40,427 nucleotides of DNA from a virus. Positions 26,462-32,727 of the stretch are shown piece after piece. The stretch lies in the IMG/VR virus record IMGVR_UViG_3300023174_000324, positions 1-40,427 of that record, one strand, 5' to 3'. The notes below the pieces were generated by a model that searched no databases, was not told the origin of the DNA, and saw only the letters and a program-made list of their open reading frames with translations. The position numbers were made by a program, and so were the translations under genes. Each line of letters begins with the position of its first letter. Positions within the stretch are counted from its first letter, which is position 1.

Positions 26462-26773
26462 ATGAATGATGATGATAAATTAGCAATGTATTTGGAAATG
26501 GGTGCAGTTGAATTATCAGGCATGGATGAGCATGGAGAATTTATTTTTCAAATTACAGAAAAAGCAAAAGATATAGCACCAGAACTTTGGGCAGCTCATC
26601 AAGAACATGTTGATAGATCTTTAATTGAAATGTATGAGGCTGGACTTATTAATATTTCATATAATGACAATCTTGAAGCAATAATTGAAATTTCAGAAGA
26701 GGGACATAAAATGGCTAAAGAATTAGGATTAATAGAAGTAAATATGCATGAAGAAGATATTCCAAATGATTAA
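26462..26773 (+). CDS. hypothetical acidic protein between tRNA genes
   Basis: The 103-residue strongly acidic protein starts 7 bases after AAGGAG (26451-26455), placed directly behind the first tRNA. It reads as a winged-helix-like fold: EKAKDIAPELWAAHQEHVDRSLIEMYEAGLINI, then a LEAIIEISEEGHKMAKELGLI end. No family recognised. Its position suggests co-transcription with the tRNAs. Confidence 0.65.
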   Translation: MNDDDKLAMYLEMGAVELSGMDEHGEFIFQITEKAKDIAPELWAAHQEHVDRSLIEMYEAGLINISYNDNLEAIIEISEEGHKMAKELGLIEVNMHEEDIPND

Positions 26774-26775
26774 AT

Positions 26776-26847
26776 GCCCTTATAGCTCAGCGGAAGAGCA
26801 AACGGTTTCTACCCGTTAGGCCAGGAGTTCGAATCTCTTTAAGGGCG
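26776..26847 (+). tRNA. tRNA-Arg(TCT)
   Basis: Acceptor GCCCTTA (26776-26782) pairs with TAAGGGC (26840-26846), discriminator G. The anticodon arm AACGG TTTCTAC CCGTT gives TCT, reading AGA, which is by far the commonest arginine codon in this window. CCA is not encoded. Confidence 0.9.
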
Positions 26848-26851
26848 CAAT

Positions 26852-26925
26852 GCGGATGTTGCATATTGGTAGTGCCTCTGCCTTCCAAGCAGAAGGGGTG
26901 AGTTCGATTCTCATCATCCGCTCCA
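26852..26925 (+). tRNA. tRNA-Gly(TCC)
   Basis: Acceptor GCGGATG (26852-26858) pairs with CATCCGC (26915-26921), discriminator T, and CCA is encoded at 26923-26925. The loop CTTCCAA gives anticodon TCC, reading GGA, the dominant glycine codon here. Confidence 0.9.
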
Positions 26926-26926
26926 G

Positions 26927-26997
26927 TTTCCACTCGTCCAACGGCAGGACATCGCCCTTTGGAGGCGAGAATCGTGGTTCGAATCCATGGTGGAAAG
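26927..26997 (+). tRNA. tRNA-Gln(TTG)
   Basis: Acceptor TTTCCAC (26927-26933) pairs with GTGGAAA (26990-26996), discriminator G as usual for Gln. Anticodon stem TCGCC/GGCGA holds loop CTTTGGA, anticodon TTG, reading CAA. It follows tRNA-Gly by one base. CCA is not encoded. Confidence 0.88.
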
Positions 26998-27011
26998 CTG
27001 AATAACAGAAA

Positions 27012-27020
27012 TGGTATACT
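27012..27020 (+). promoter_or_regulatory. extended -10 promoter for dps (leaderless)
   Basis: TGG-TATACT (hexamer 27015-27020) is followed by six bases and the ATG at 27027. A second TATAAT lies within those bases. No Shine-Dalgarno sequence precedes the gene. Confidence 0.65.
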
Positions 27021-27026
27021 TATAAT

Positions 27027-27470
27027 ATGGATCTATTAAATAAACTTAAACAATTACAGTCTAATGCTTTTGTATTTTATACAAAAACACACGGCTATCA
27101 CTGGAATGTAGAAGGAATTTTGTTTAAACAACTTCACGCATTTTTTCAAGAAATTTATGAAGATGTATTTGAATCAATCGATACTTATGCAGAATGGTCA
27201 AGAAAACTTGGCAGCCTTGCACCATTTCAAATTGATGAAATCTTGCAGGCTTCAAATGTAAAGTATGATTTCCCAACTACATCCCCAATGGAAATGATTC
27301 GTAATTTACTTGATTCCAATAATCAAATAATTAAAGATTTAAAAGATGGTTTTGATATGGCAAATGCTGCAAATGAACAGGGTCTTGCAAACTTTATTGC
27401 AGAAAGAATTGATCAACATCAGTTCTGGTCATGGCAACTTTCATCATCATTAAAAACATCTGTAAATTAA
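27027..27470 (+). CDS. dps: Dps-like ferritin-fold protein
   Basis: The 147-residue four-helix protein has His25, His37, Asp52 and Glu56. Their spacing matches the inter-subunit ferroxidase site of E. coli Dps (His51, His63, Asp78, Glu82), within the family stretch THGYHWNVEG. There is no basic N-terminal tail, so direct DNA binding is not expected; iron storage and peroxide protection are. It is a cytoplasmic dodecamer in known members. It has its own leaderless promoter just after the tRNA cluster. Carriage by a phage may protect the host or DNA during infection. Confidence 0.88.
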   Translation: MDLLNKLKQLQSNAFVFYTKTHGYHWNVEGILFKQLHAFFQEIYEDVFESIDTYAEWSRKLGSLAPFQIDEILQASNVKYDFPTTSPMEMIRNLLDSNNQIIKDLKDGFDMANAANEQGLANFIAERIDQHQFWSWQLSSSLKTSVN

Positions 27471-27480
27471 GGAGAATAAA

Positions 27481-28092
27481 ATGGCAACAAAAGGAAGTTT
27501 AGAAGCAATCATTGAGGTTGCAAAAAAAGAAGTTGGAACCATTGAGGGTCCAAAAGATAATGAGACAAAGTACGGAGCATGGATGAAAGTAAACTTTCAA
27601 CCTTGGTGCCAGTCTTTTGTTTCTTGGTGTGCAATGACAGCAGGTGTTGCAAAGTTTCCTAAGTCTGCATCGACAGTTGCAGCATCAGATCAATTTAAAA
27701 AAGAAGGACGATGGTCAGATGCACGCAACGACGATCCTCAAGCTGGAGACTGGATTTATTTTGATTTTCCAGATGACGGTGTAAATCGTATTTCGCATGT
27801 TGGTCTTTGCATTAAAAATAATGGCGATGGAACAATTCAAGTTATTGAAGGAAACACATCTGGAACTGCAAAGGGAGATCAACGAAACGGTGGAATGTGC
27901 GTTGAAAAAACTCGTGGGTACGTAAAAGATAACAAAAAGAAGTTACTTAATGCTGTTGTAGGATGGGGACGACCAGTATATGCTGGAGAAGAAGATGCAC
28001 CTCTTTTAAATAAATTAGCTCCCGCTCCTGTTAAAAAGGCAACAGATTCAAAGCCAGTAGCAAAAAAAGTAGCTCCTAAGAAGACTAAGTAA
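27481..28092 (+). CDS. CHAP-domain endolysin
   Basis: The 203-residue protein starts behind AAGGAG (27470-27475). Its CHAP/NlpC-like core has Cys43 (PWCQSFVSWC), His106 (RISHVGLC) and Glu123 or Asn125 (VIEGNTSG) as catalytic residues, so it should cut peptidoglycan peptide bonds. The C-terminus (170-203) is a Lys/Pro/Ala-rich tail (VKKATDSKPVAKKVAPKK) that may bind the wall or nucleic acid. There is no signal peptide, so a holin is needed. Candidate holins lie at 31399 and 31569. Confidence 0.88.
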   Translation: MATKGSLEAIIEVAKKEVGTIEGPKDNETKYGAWMKVNFQPWCQSFVSWCAMTAGVAKFPKSASTVAASDQFKKEGRWSDARNDDPQAGDWIYFDFPDDGVNRISHVGLCIKNNGDGTIQVIEGNTSGTAKGDQRNGGMCVEKTRGYVKDNKKKLLNAVVGWGRPVYAGEEDAPLLNKLAPAPVKKATDSKPVAKKVAPKKTK

Positions 28093-28496
28093 TGTACGAA
28101 TACCACGTTAAAAAAGTAACTAATGTAGTAGACGGAGATACAATAGACGTAGAAATTGATCTAGGCTTTGACATATCATTTAGTTCAAGAGTAAGACTGG
28201 CTGGAATTGATACTCCAGAAAGTAGAACTACAAATAAAGCGGAAAAAGTTCTAGGGCTAGAAGCTAAAGAGTATGTTAAGTCTAAGATTAAAGACGCTAA
28301 AGAAGTTGTCATTAAAACAGAAAAAATGGACTCATCAGAAAAATATGGACGTATCCTTGGTTGGGTATTTTTAGATGGTTCTAAGATTTCTATTAATGAA
28401 CAAATGATTGCTGATGGATATGCCTGGGGATACCTTGGGGATACCAAGGTAAAAGACTTTGAAGCACTTGCAAAAGTAAGGGCTAAAAAGAAGTAG
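28092..28496 (+). CDS. staphylococcal-nuclease-like (SNase/thermonuclease) protein
   Basis: The 134-residue protein begins in a TAATG overlap with the endolysin. Catalytic residues fall at the very numbers of the classic enzyme: Arg35, Asp40 and Glu43 in VRLAGIDTPE, and Arg87 in YGRILG, with DGDT at 14-17. It has no signal peptide, unlike the secreted staphylococcal enzyme. In an infected cell it could degrade host DNA or RNA, or scavenge nucleic acid at lysis. Calcium-dependent DNA/RNA cleavage is known for the family. Confidence 0.9.
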   Translation: MYEYHVKKVTNVVDGDTIDVEIDLGFDISFSSRVRLAGIDTPESRTTNKAEKVLGLEAKEYVKSKIKDAKEVVIKTEKMDSSEKYGRILGWVFLDGSKISINEQMIADGYAWGYLGDTKVKDFEALAKVRAKKK

Positions 28497-28557
28497 ACAA
28501 TCTAGAAATATTTTGCTATAATAATATATGGATCGCTCATTAGAGGGTCCATATATT
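28494..28557 (+). promoter_or_regulatory. hsp20 promoter with inverted repeat at the start site
   Basis: TAGACA (28494-28499) and TATAAT (28517-28522) are 17 bases apart, with TG at 28514-28515. A perfect 10-bp inverted repeat follows immediately: AATATATGGA (28523-28532) and TCCATATATT (28548-28557), extendable by two pairs. The predicted start (about 28529) lies inside the left arm. It may be an operator, and the transcribed part can still fold a 5' hairpin. Confidence 0.65.
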
Positions 28558-28584
28558 AATTTATTCGCTTGAAAGGGGAATATA

Positions 28585-29070
28585 ATGGTAACAACAACTC
28601 TGGATTTTTTTAATGATCCATTTTTCATTGGCTTTGATCGCCAAATTAAAGATCTACAAAATATAAATAGAAATACATCAAACTATCCACCTCATAATAT
28701 CTCTAAGGTTACAGGCTCAGACGATATGTATGTTATTGAGCTTGCTTTAGCAGGATTTAATAAAGAGGACATTGAAGTAGAACAAGATAAAAATGTACTA
28801 ACAATTAAAGGTGCTTCTCATGAAGACCCTCTTAAAGAATATATTTATAAGGGAATTGGAGCACGTTCATTTGTTAAAACATTTTCGCTTGCAGAATACG
28901 TAAAGGTTAATTCTGTAATTATTTCAAACGGAATCTTAATGGTAGGACTAACTAAGTTCATTCCAGAAAGTGAAAGACCAGTTAAGTTTGATATTCATGA
29001 CTTTGATGAAATAGAAGGATTTGAAGATCTTAGAGATACTGAAGTAAAAACAAAAAGAACAAAGAAATAG
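28585..29070 (+). CDS. hsp20: Hsp20-type small heat-shock protein
   Basis: The 161-residue protein starts behind GAAAGGGG. Residues about 45-130 form an alpha-crystallin domain: YVIELALAGFNKEDIEVEQ, VLTIKGASHE, and the late GILMVGLTK, where GIL is the usual A-x-x-x-G-[I/V]-L-type strand. The tail is charged (EDLRDTEVKTKRTKK). Small heat-shock proteins hold unfolded proteins for refolding; phage versions have been proposed to aid virion assembly. It has an individual promoter with an unusual palindrome. Confidence 0.9.
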   Translation: MVTTTLDFFNDPFFIGFDRQIKDLQNINRNTSNYPPHNISKVTGSDDMYVIELALAGFNKEDIEVEQDKNVLTIKGASHEDPLKEYIYKGIGARSFVKTFSLAEYVKVNSVIISNGILMVGLTKFIPESERPVKFDIHDFDEIEGFEDLRDTEVKTKRTKK

Positions 29071-29158
29071 TATAATAGAAATCTGCACCCCGTCACTGGG
29101 GAGTCGCAGATAGCGGGCCGCTACCCGCAGGATGGACCTGAGTATGTCCGCAAACTGC
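29071..29158 (+). ncRNA. GC-rich structured leader RNA upstream of the FmdB-like gene
   Basis: A TATAAT (29071-29076) is followed by about 80 bases of which I count 50 as G or C, in a genome near one third GC. P1 pairs ATCTGC (29081-29086) with GCAGAT (29106-29111); inside it CCCC (29088-29091) pairs GGGG (29098-29101). P3 pairs GCGGG (29113-29117) with CCCGC (29124-29128). P4 pairs GGAC (29134-29137) with GTCC (29146-29149). TAGCGG-G-CCGCTA (29111-29123) gives an alternative to P1/P3. The region precedes a start codon with AAAGGA, so a riboswitch-like leader is plausible. No known class recognised. Confidence 0.6.
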
Positions 29159-29181
29159 TCACTAACATTAAAGGATACACA

Positions 29182-29370
29182 ATGCCAGTATATGAATATA
29201 AGTGCACTGAAGATGATGCACATGCAACAATGTCAGTACACAGATCAATAATGGACGATGATCCAGGTTACACATGTGTTGAATGTGAATCAGAAATGAC
29301 TAGACACTTTACTCCTTTTGGAATTCAGTTTAAAGGCAATGGGTTTTACAAAACAGATAATCCTAAGTAA
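29182..29370 (+). CDS. FmdB-family zinc-ribbon protein
   Basis: This 62-residue protein has the family opening MPVYEYKC and the end GNGFYKTDN. The second knuckle CVEC (Cys32, Cys35) is intact, but the first has Cys8 followed by Asp at position 11 where the second cysteine is expected; His14 could substitute. FmdB-like proteins are putative regulators of unknown mechanism. The gene lies behind a long structured leader, unlike any other gene in the window. Confidence 0.8.
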   Translation: MPVYEYKCTEDDAHATMSVHRSIMDDDPGYTCVECESEMTRHFTPFGIQFKGNGFYKTDNPK

Positions 29371-29386
29371 TTTAAAACAACATTCT

Positions 29387-29426
29387 GATATAATTACTAA
29401 GTAAACAAAAATATTGTTTTACTTAG
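29387..29426 (+). promoter_or_regulatory. promoter and 5' hairpin for the lectin gene
   Basis: TG-A-TATAAT (hexamer 29389-29394) is an extended -10. An inverted repeat CTAAGTAAA (29397-29405) / TTTACTTAG (29418-29426) covers the predicted start near 29401. Its right arm runs into the AGGAGA ribosome-binding site (29425-29430). Confidence 0.6.
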
Positions 29427-29437
29427 GAGATACCTAG

Positions 29438-31402
29438 TTGACTAGAAAGTTAAGAATATTTTGCGCCTTCCTGCTTGCTACAGGTTGGCTTTTTGCTATA
29501 CCAGCTGATTCTAGCGGGGCAACATCAGAAATATCTGCTACAGTTTCAGAAGGAGAAGTGCTTACACTGTCTGCTCCATCTGGTTTTAAAATTGATCGTG
29601 TATTATTTGCCTCATATGGAACACCAGTAAATTATACAATTGGAAGATGTCATGCAATAAACTCTATATCTATTGTAGAGGCGGCTATCAAAAATGAATC
29701 ATTAACTATTTCAGCTACAAATGGTGTCTTTGGAGATCCATGCGGTGGAACACGTAAATCTTTGTCGGTTACATTATCAATTCAAGAATTACAAATATCT
29801 CCAGTTAACCCAACCTCAGAATTAATTACAATTGGTGCACCAAGAAATCTATCCGTAGTAGATGGATCAACATCAACAGTGCTATCTTGGGATTCTCCAA
29901 ATAGTGGCACAAGACAGCCAGAAAGATATGCAATTAGTTTTAACTGTGATAAATGCAATGGTTGGGGTATTGCTACAGGTAATGTTGGAGATTCTAATGC
30001 TTTAAATACAAATATAACTATTAGTCATTCGTTGCTTGAAAGTTTAATGCCAAGCGGAACAATATGGTCATTTCATATTAGATCAGATAATGATACATTA
30101 CATTTATACTCTGAGAATTCAAATGTAGTAACAATTAAAATAGGTAAAACTTCAGAAGAATTAGCTAAAGAACAATCTGTGATATTAGCAGAACAACAAA
30201 GATTAGCAGCAATTATTGCAGCAGAAAAAGCAAAACTTGAAGCAGAAGCTGCAGCAAAACTAGCAGCAGAATTAGCAGCTAAAGCAGAAGCAGATCGATT
30301 ATCTGCAATTGAAGCAGCAAAAGTACAAGCAGAAAAAGATAAGTTAGCAGCAGAAGCCGCAGCATTGGCTGAACAACAAAGATTAGCAGCAGAATCTGCT
30401 GCTAAGAAAGCAGAAGAAGATCGCATCGCTGCAGAATTGGCTGCTGCTAAAGCAGAAGAGGAAAGATTAGCAGCAGAAGCTGCTGCTAAGAAAGCAGAAG
30501 AAGATCGCATCGCTGCAGAATTGGCTGCTGCTAAAGCAGAAGAGGAAAGATTAGCAGCAGAAGCTGCTGCTAAGAAAGCAGAAGAAGATCGCATCGCTGC
30601 AGAATTGGCTGCTGCTAAAGCAGAAGAGGAAAGATTAGCAGCAGAAGCTGCTGCTAAGAAAGCAGAAGAAGAAGCTAAATTAGCAGAAGAGGCTAGACTA
30701 AAGTCTGAGGCGGAAGCAAAGGCAAAGGCAGAAGAAGATGCTAGACTTGAAGCAGAAAAAATTAAAGCGGAGCAAGAAAAATTAGCAGCTGAAAAAGCGG
30801 CAAAAGAAAAAGAAATAAAAGATCTAAAGGCTAAAGAAGATGCTCGTATAGCTGAAGAAAAAGCAATACAGGCAGAAAAAGACAAAGCTTTATCTGATGC
30901 ACAAAAAGCAGCAGAATCTGGTAAAGAATTAAATAAAGAAGAAAAAGCTGCAGTTGCAGAAATATTAATTGAAAAAGCATTAGAATCTGGTCAAACAATT
31001 ACTGCATCACAAATTGCATCCTCTGGTATTGAGTATAAAGATTTACCTCCAGATACACCAGTTGAAGTCAGAACTTCAGAAAGTGGTGAAGCATTAGTTA
31101 TTACTGCAGAAGTTGCAGCTAACGTAGCAATGGTAACAGATGCTGGAGCACTGTTAGACGCAGTATTTACAGACCCAGGAGCGGCACTACAAGCTCTTGG
31201 AAGCATTGGTGCAGATATGACACCAGGAGAAAGAGAAGAAGCAACAAAAATGGTTGTGGCTACAGTAGTAGCAACAGGTGCAGCAATGAATGCAGTTGCT
31301 GCAGCAACACCCACTGGAGGATCAACAAGAAATAATTCTGGAGGATCAAGTGGAGGAGGAGCTTCTAGCGAATCCAAGGGAGTAAGAAGGAGAAAACCAT
31401 GA
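29438..31402 (+). CDS. secreted SUEL-type lectin with long coiled coil
   Basis: The 654-residue protein starts at TTG, 7 bases after AGGAGA. Residues 1-28 are a signal peptide (basic head, FCAFLLATGWLFAI core). Residues about 36-116 match a galactose/rhamnose-binding (SUEL) lectin: FASYGTP, CHA with Cys71, and FGDPCGGTRKSL with Cys102, though most of the usual cysteines are absent. A fibronectin-like domain follows (LSVVDGSTSTVLSWDSP, about 133-232). Residues about 235-500 are an Ala/Glu/Lys coiled coil containing three identical 28-residue repeats. The C-terminal 150 residues end in a Gly/Ser linker and VRRRKP. It should be exported and bind sugars at the cell surface. Confidence 0.75.
   Translation: MTRKLRIFCAFLLATGWLFAIPADSSGATSEISATVSEGEVLTLSAPSGFKIDRVLFASYGTPVNYTIGRCHAINSISIVEAAIKNESLTISATNGVFGDPCGGTRKSLSVTLSIQELQISPVNPTSELITIGAPRNLSVVDGSTSTVLSWDSPNSGTRQPERYAISFNCDKCNGWGIATGNVGDSNALNTNITISHSLLESLMPSGTIWSFHIRSDNDTLHLYSENSNVVTIKIGKTSEELAKEQSVILAEQQRLAAIIAAEKAKLEAEAAAKLAAELAAKAEADRLSAIEAAKVQAEKDKLAAEAAALAEQQRLAAESAAKKAEEDRIAAELAAAKAEEERLAAEAAAKKAEEDRIAAELAAAKAEEERLAAEAAAKKAEEDRIAAELAAAKAEEERLAAEAAAKKAEEEAKLAEEARLKSEAEAKAKAEEDARLEAEKIKAEQEKLAAEKAAKEKEIKDLKAKEDARIAEEKAIQAEKDKALSDAQKAAESGKELNKEEKAAVAEILIEKALESGQTITASQIASSGIEYKDLPPDTPVEVRTSESGEALVITAEVAANVAMVTDAGALLDAVFTDPGAALQALGSIGADMTPGEREEATKMVVATVVATGAAMNAVAAATPTGGSTRNNSGGSSGGGASSESKGVRRRKP
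30404..30655 (+). repeat. three identical 84-bp in-frame tandem repeats
   Basis: Units at 30404-30487, 30488-30571 and 30572-30655 are identical by my reading, and a fourth starts and diverges after about 17 bases. Each encodes 28 residues starting KKAEEDRIAAEL, exactly four heptads, so copy changes keep frame and coiled-coil register. Confidence 0.92.
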
Positions 31403-31566
31403 TAAAAATATTAAAAGATATGGCTGATCAATTGTGGACACTCTTAGGTATGTTTATTGCCTGGGTTGTTCTAGATGGAAGTGCAAAAACAATTGTAGGA
31501 TATGCAATCATTGCAACATTTATTGTATGGGCAGTTTCATATCCAATTAGAAATCGAGAGGAATAA
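31399..31566 (+). CDS. small membrane protein, holin candidate
   Basis: The 55-residue protein starts in an ATGA overlap with the lectin gene. It has two hydrophobic helices (LWTLLGMFIAWVVL, and IVGYAIIATFIVWAVSY) separated by a short loop, and a charged C-terminus (RNREE), which is a small two-span holin layout. The endolysin lies 3.3 kb upstream, so the pairing is by elimination. Confidence 0.6.
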   Translation: MIKILKDMADQLWTLLGMFIAWVVLDGSAKTIVGYAIIATFIVWAVSYPIRNREE

Positions 31567-31568
31567 TA

Positions 31569-31859
31569 ATGGCTAAAGCATATATTGAAAAACCAACACA
31601 TGTTGGAGGAGGCGCAATTGCAAGTATTAATAATATTTTAGCTAGAATTGTAGCAGTATTTGCAGCGTCTGGATTATCTGTAATTGGAGCAGGTGCAGTT
31701 GTAGGTATTAGCACAGCAAAAGCAGTCGTATTGGCTGGAACACTTGGAGTAGCAACAGTAGTTGAAAAGCTTGCTCGTGGGTTTTTAGATGATGGTAAAT
31801 TAACTGTAACAGAAATTAATGCAGCATTTACAGCAGTAGATAAAAAAGCTGCAAAGTGA
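31569..31859 (+). CDS. membrane protein, second holin candidate
   Basis: The 96-residue protein has a soluble head (MAKAYIEKPTHVGGG), two hydrophobic Ala/Val/Gly-rich spans (about 24-45 and 50-66), and a soluble tail (GKLTVTEINAAFTAVDKKA). It starts 3 bases after the previous stop. Such a layout is frequent in actinophage holins. Its TGA stop supplies the TG of the extended -10 for the next gene. Confidence 0.6.
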   Translation: MAKAYIEKPTHVGGGAIASINNILARIVAVFAASGLSVIGAGAVVGISTAKAVVLAGTLGVATVVEKLARGFLDDGKLTVTEINAAFTAVDKKAAK

Positions 31860-31865
31860 TATAAT
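31857..31865 (+). promoter_or_regulatory. extended -10 promoter sharing a stop codon (leaderless)
   Basis: TGA (31857-31859) ends the upstream gene and, with TATAAT (31860-31865), forms TGA-TATAAT. Six bases later comes the ATG at 31872. Confidence 0.65.
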
Positions 31866-31871
31866 TAGACT

Positions 31872-32021
31872 ATGAACACCTATAAAGTTAAAATGGATGT
31901 AGAGTTAGAGGTAACAGCCTTTAATGAGACAGACGCCAGAGACTACGTTGGTGATATATTTAACATAGACGATGAAATTAAAAAGGTTAATATAGTCAAA
32001 ATAACAGAAAAAAATAAATAA
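31872..32021 (+). CDS. small hypothetical protein
   Basis: The 49-residue acidic protein has a beta-alpha-beta pattern (YKVKMDVELEVTAF, ETDARDYVGDIF, VNIVKITEK). It resembles small phage proteins of unknown role that take the shape of a ferredoxin-like half fold. Its message should be leaderless. Confidence 0.65.
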   Translation: MNTYKVKMDVELEVTAFNETDARDYVGDIFNIDDEIKKVNIVKITEKNK

Positions 32022-32025
32022 ACCA

Positions 32026-32073
32026 TTGACAGAGCCGCAGTTTTTGCTGTATAATAATACACAGAGACTGCGG
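32026..32073 (+). promoter_or_regulatory. tRNA-Asn promoter with 7-bp inverted repeat
   Basis: TTGACA (32026-32031) and TATAAT (32050-32055) are 18 bases apart. CCGCAGT (32035-32041) and ACTGCGG (32067-32073) form an inverted repeat flanking the -10 and the start site. As the left arm is upstream of the start, this is a DNA feature, perhaps an operator. Confidence 0.7.
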
Positions 32074-32087
32074 TTTCTGCTTTTTGA

Positions 32088-32159
32088 TGGTCTGTAATTC
32101 AATGGTAGAATGCCGAACTGTTAATTCGGACGCAGCAAGATCGATACTTGCCAGACCAG
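32088..32159 (+). tRNA. tRNA-Asn(GTT)
   Basis: Acceptor TGGTCTG (32088-32094) pairs with CAGACCA (32152-32158), discriminator G. Anticodon stem CCGAA/TTCGG holds loop CTGTTAA, anticodon GTT. It stands apart from the other four tRNAs and has its own promoter. CCA is not encoded. Confidence 0.9.
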
Positions 32160-32195
32160 CAAAAAATCTAGGCGGACTTACTAGATAGGAAAGAA

Positions 32196-32429
32196 ATGCT
32201 TTATCTTACACTCAAAGGTGTAGAGGTCTTTATAGAAAGATCTAAAACAAAAAGTCAAGAATCATATTGGGATAACTACGATTTACTAATATGGAAACAA
32301 AATCCAGGCGGCTTTACTAATCTAAAGGGAATGTTTAGAAAAGATCAGTGGGGCGTTACAGAAAGAATTGCTGTTAACGAACAAGGTATCTGGAAGCTGC
32401 CAAGCAAATATGTCAAACATTTTAAATGA
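32196..32429 (+). CDS. small hypothetical protein
   Basis: The 77-residue basic protein starts behind AGGAAAG. It is aromatic-rich (SYWDNYDLLIWKQNPGG, KDQWGVTERI) and probably all-beta. It may use the tRNA-Asn promoter by read-through. The whiB-like gene begins 20 bases before its end. No family recognised. Confidence 0.6.
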   Translation: MLYLTLKGVEVFIERSKTKSQESYWDNYDLLIWKQNPGGFTNLKGMFRKDQWGVTERIAVNEQGIWKLPSKYVKHFK

Positions 32430-32727
32430 ATTAGGTGTAGATGAAGATGATTTAGATTGGTTCCACCTTGGAATTTGTAGAGGTATGGATACAAATCTAT
32501 TTTATGATAAATATGAAGCCGATGTAAATATAGCAAAAAGTATTGATGAGGCTTGTTTTAGTTGTCCAGTATCAAAGATGTGTTATCAAGCTGGTGTAGA
32601 AAATGATGAGCAAGGAGTATGGGGAGGAATTTATTTAAATTCTGGATCCATTGATAAAACAAGAAATTTACACAAAACACCAGAAGTTTGGAAAAAGATT
32701 AGGATTAAAAATGGAATTTATAAATAA
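32410..32727 (+). CDS. whiB: WhiB-family iron-sulphur regulator
   Basis: Started at 32410 the protein has 105 residues. Cys23, Cys49, Cys52 and Cys58 (GIC, ACFSC, KMC) give the C-x25-C-x2-C-x5-C cluster-binding pattern, followed by GVWGG (residues 69-73) and a basic tail, the defining WhiB features. WhiB-like proteins bind a 4Fe-4S cluster and the housekeeping sigma factor, and are restricted to actinobacteria and their phages. It could retune host transcription or recognise phage promoters. An upstream in-frame start at 32368 lies inside the preceding gene. Confidence 0.9.
   Translation: MSNILNELGVDEDDLDWFHLGICRGMDTNLFYDKYEADVNIAKSIDEACFSCPVSKMCYQAGVENDEQGVWGGIYLNSGSIDKTRNLHKTPEVWKKIRIKNGIYK

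Noticed and set aside
30404-30672. Direct repeats considered as a CRISPR-like array
   Set aside because: The 84-bp units are contiguous, in frame and lack spacers. They encode heptad repeats within a larger gene.
30073-30885. Long open frame on the minus strand inside the coiled-coil region
   Set aside because: It is the mirror of Ala/Glu/Lys codon repeats, giving a Ser/Ala low-complexity product with no start signals. No gene anywhere in the window needs the minus strand.
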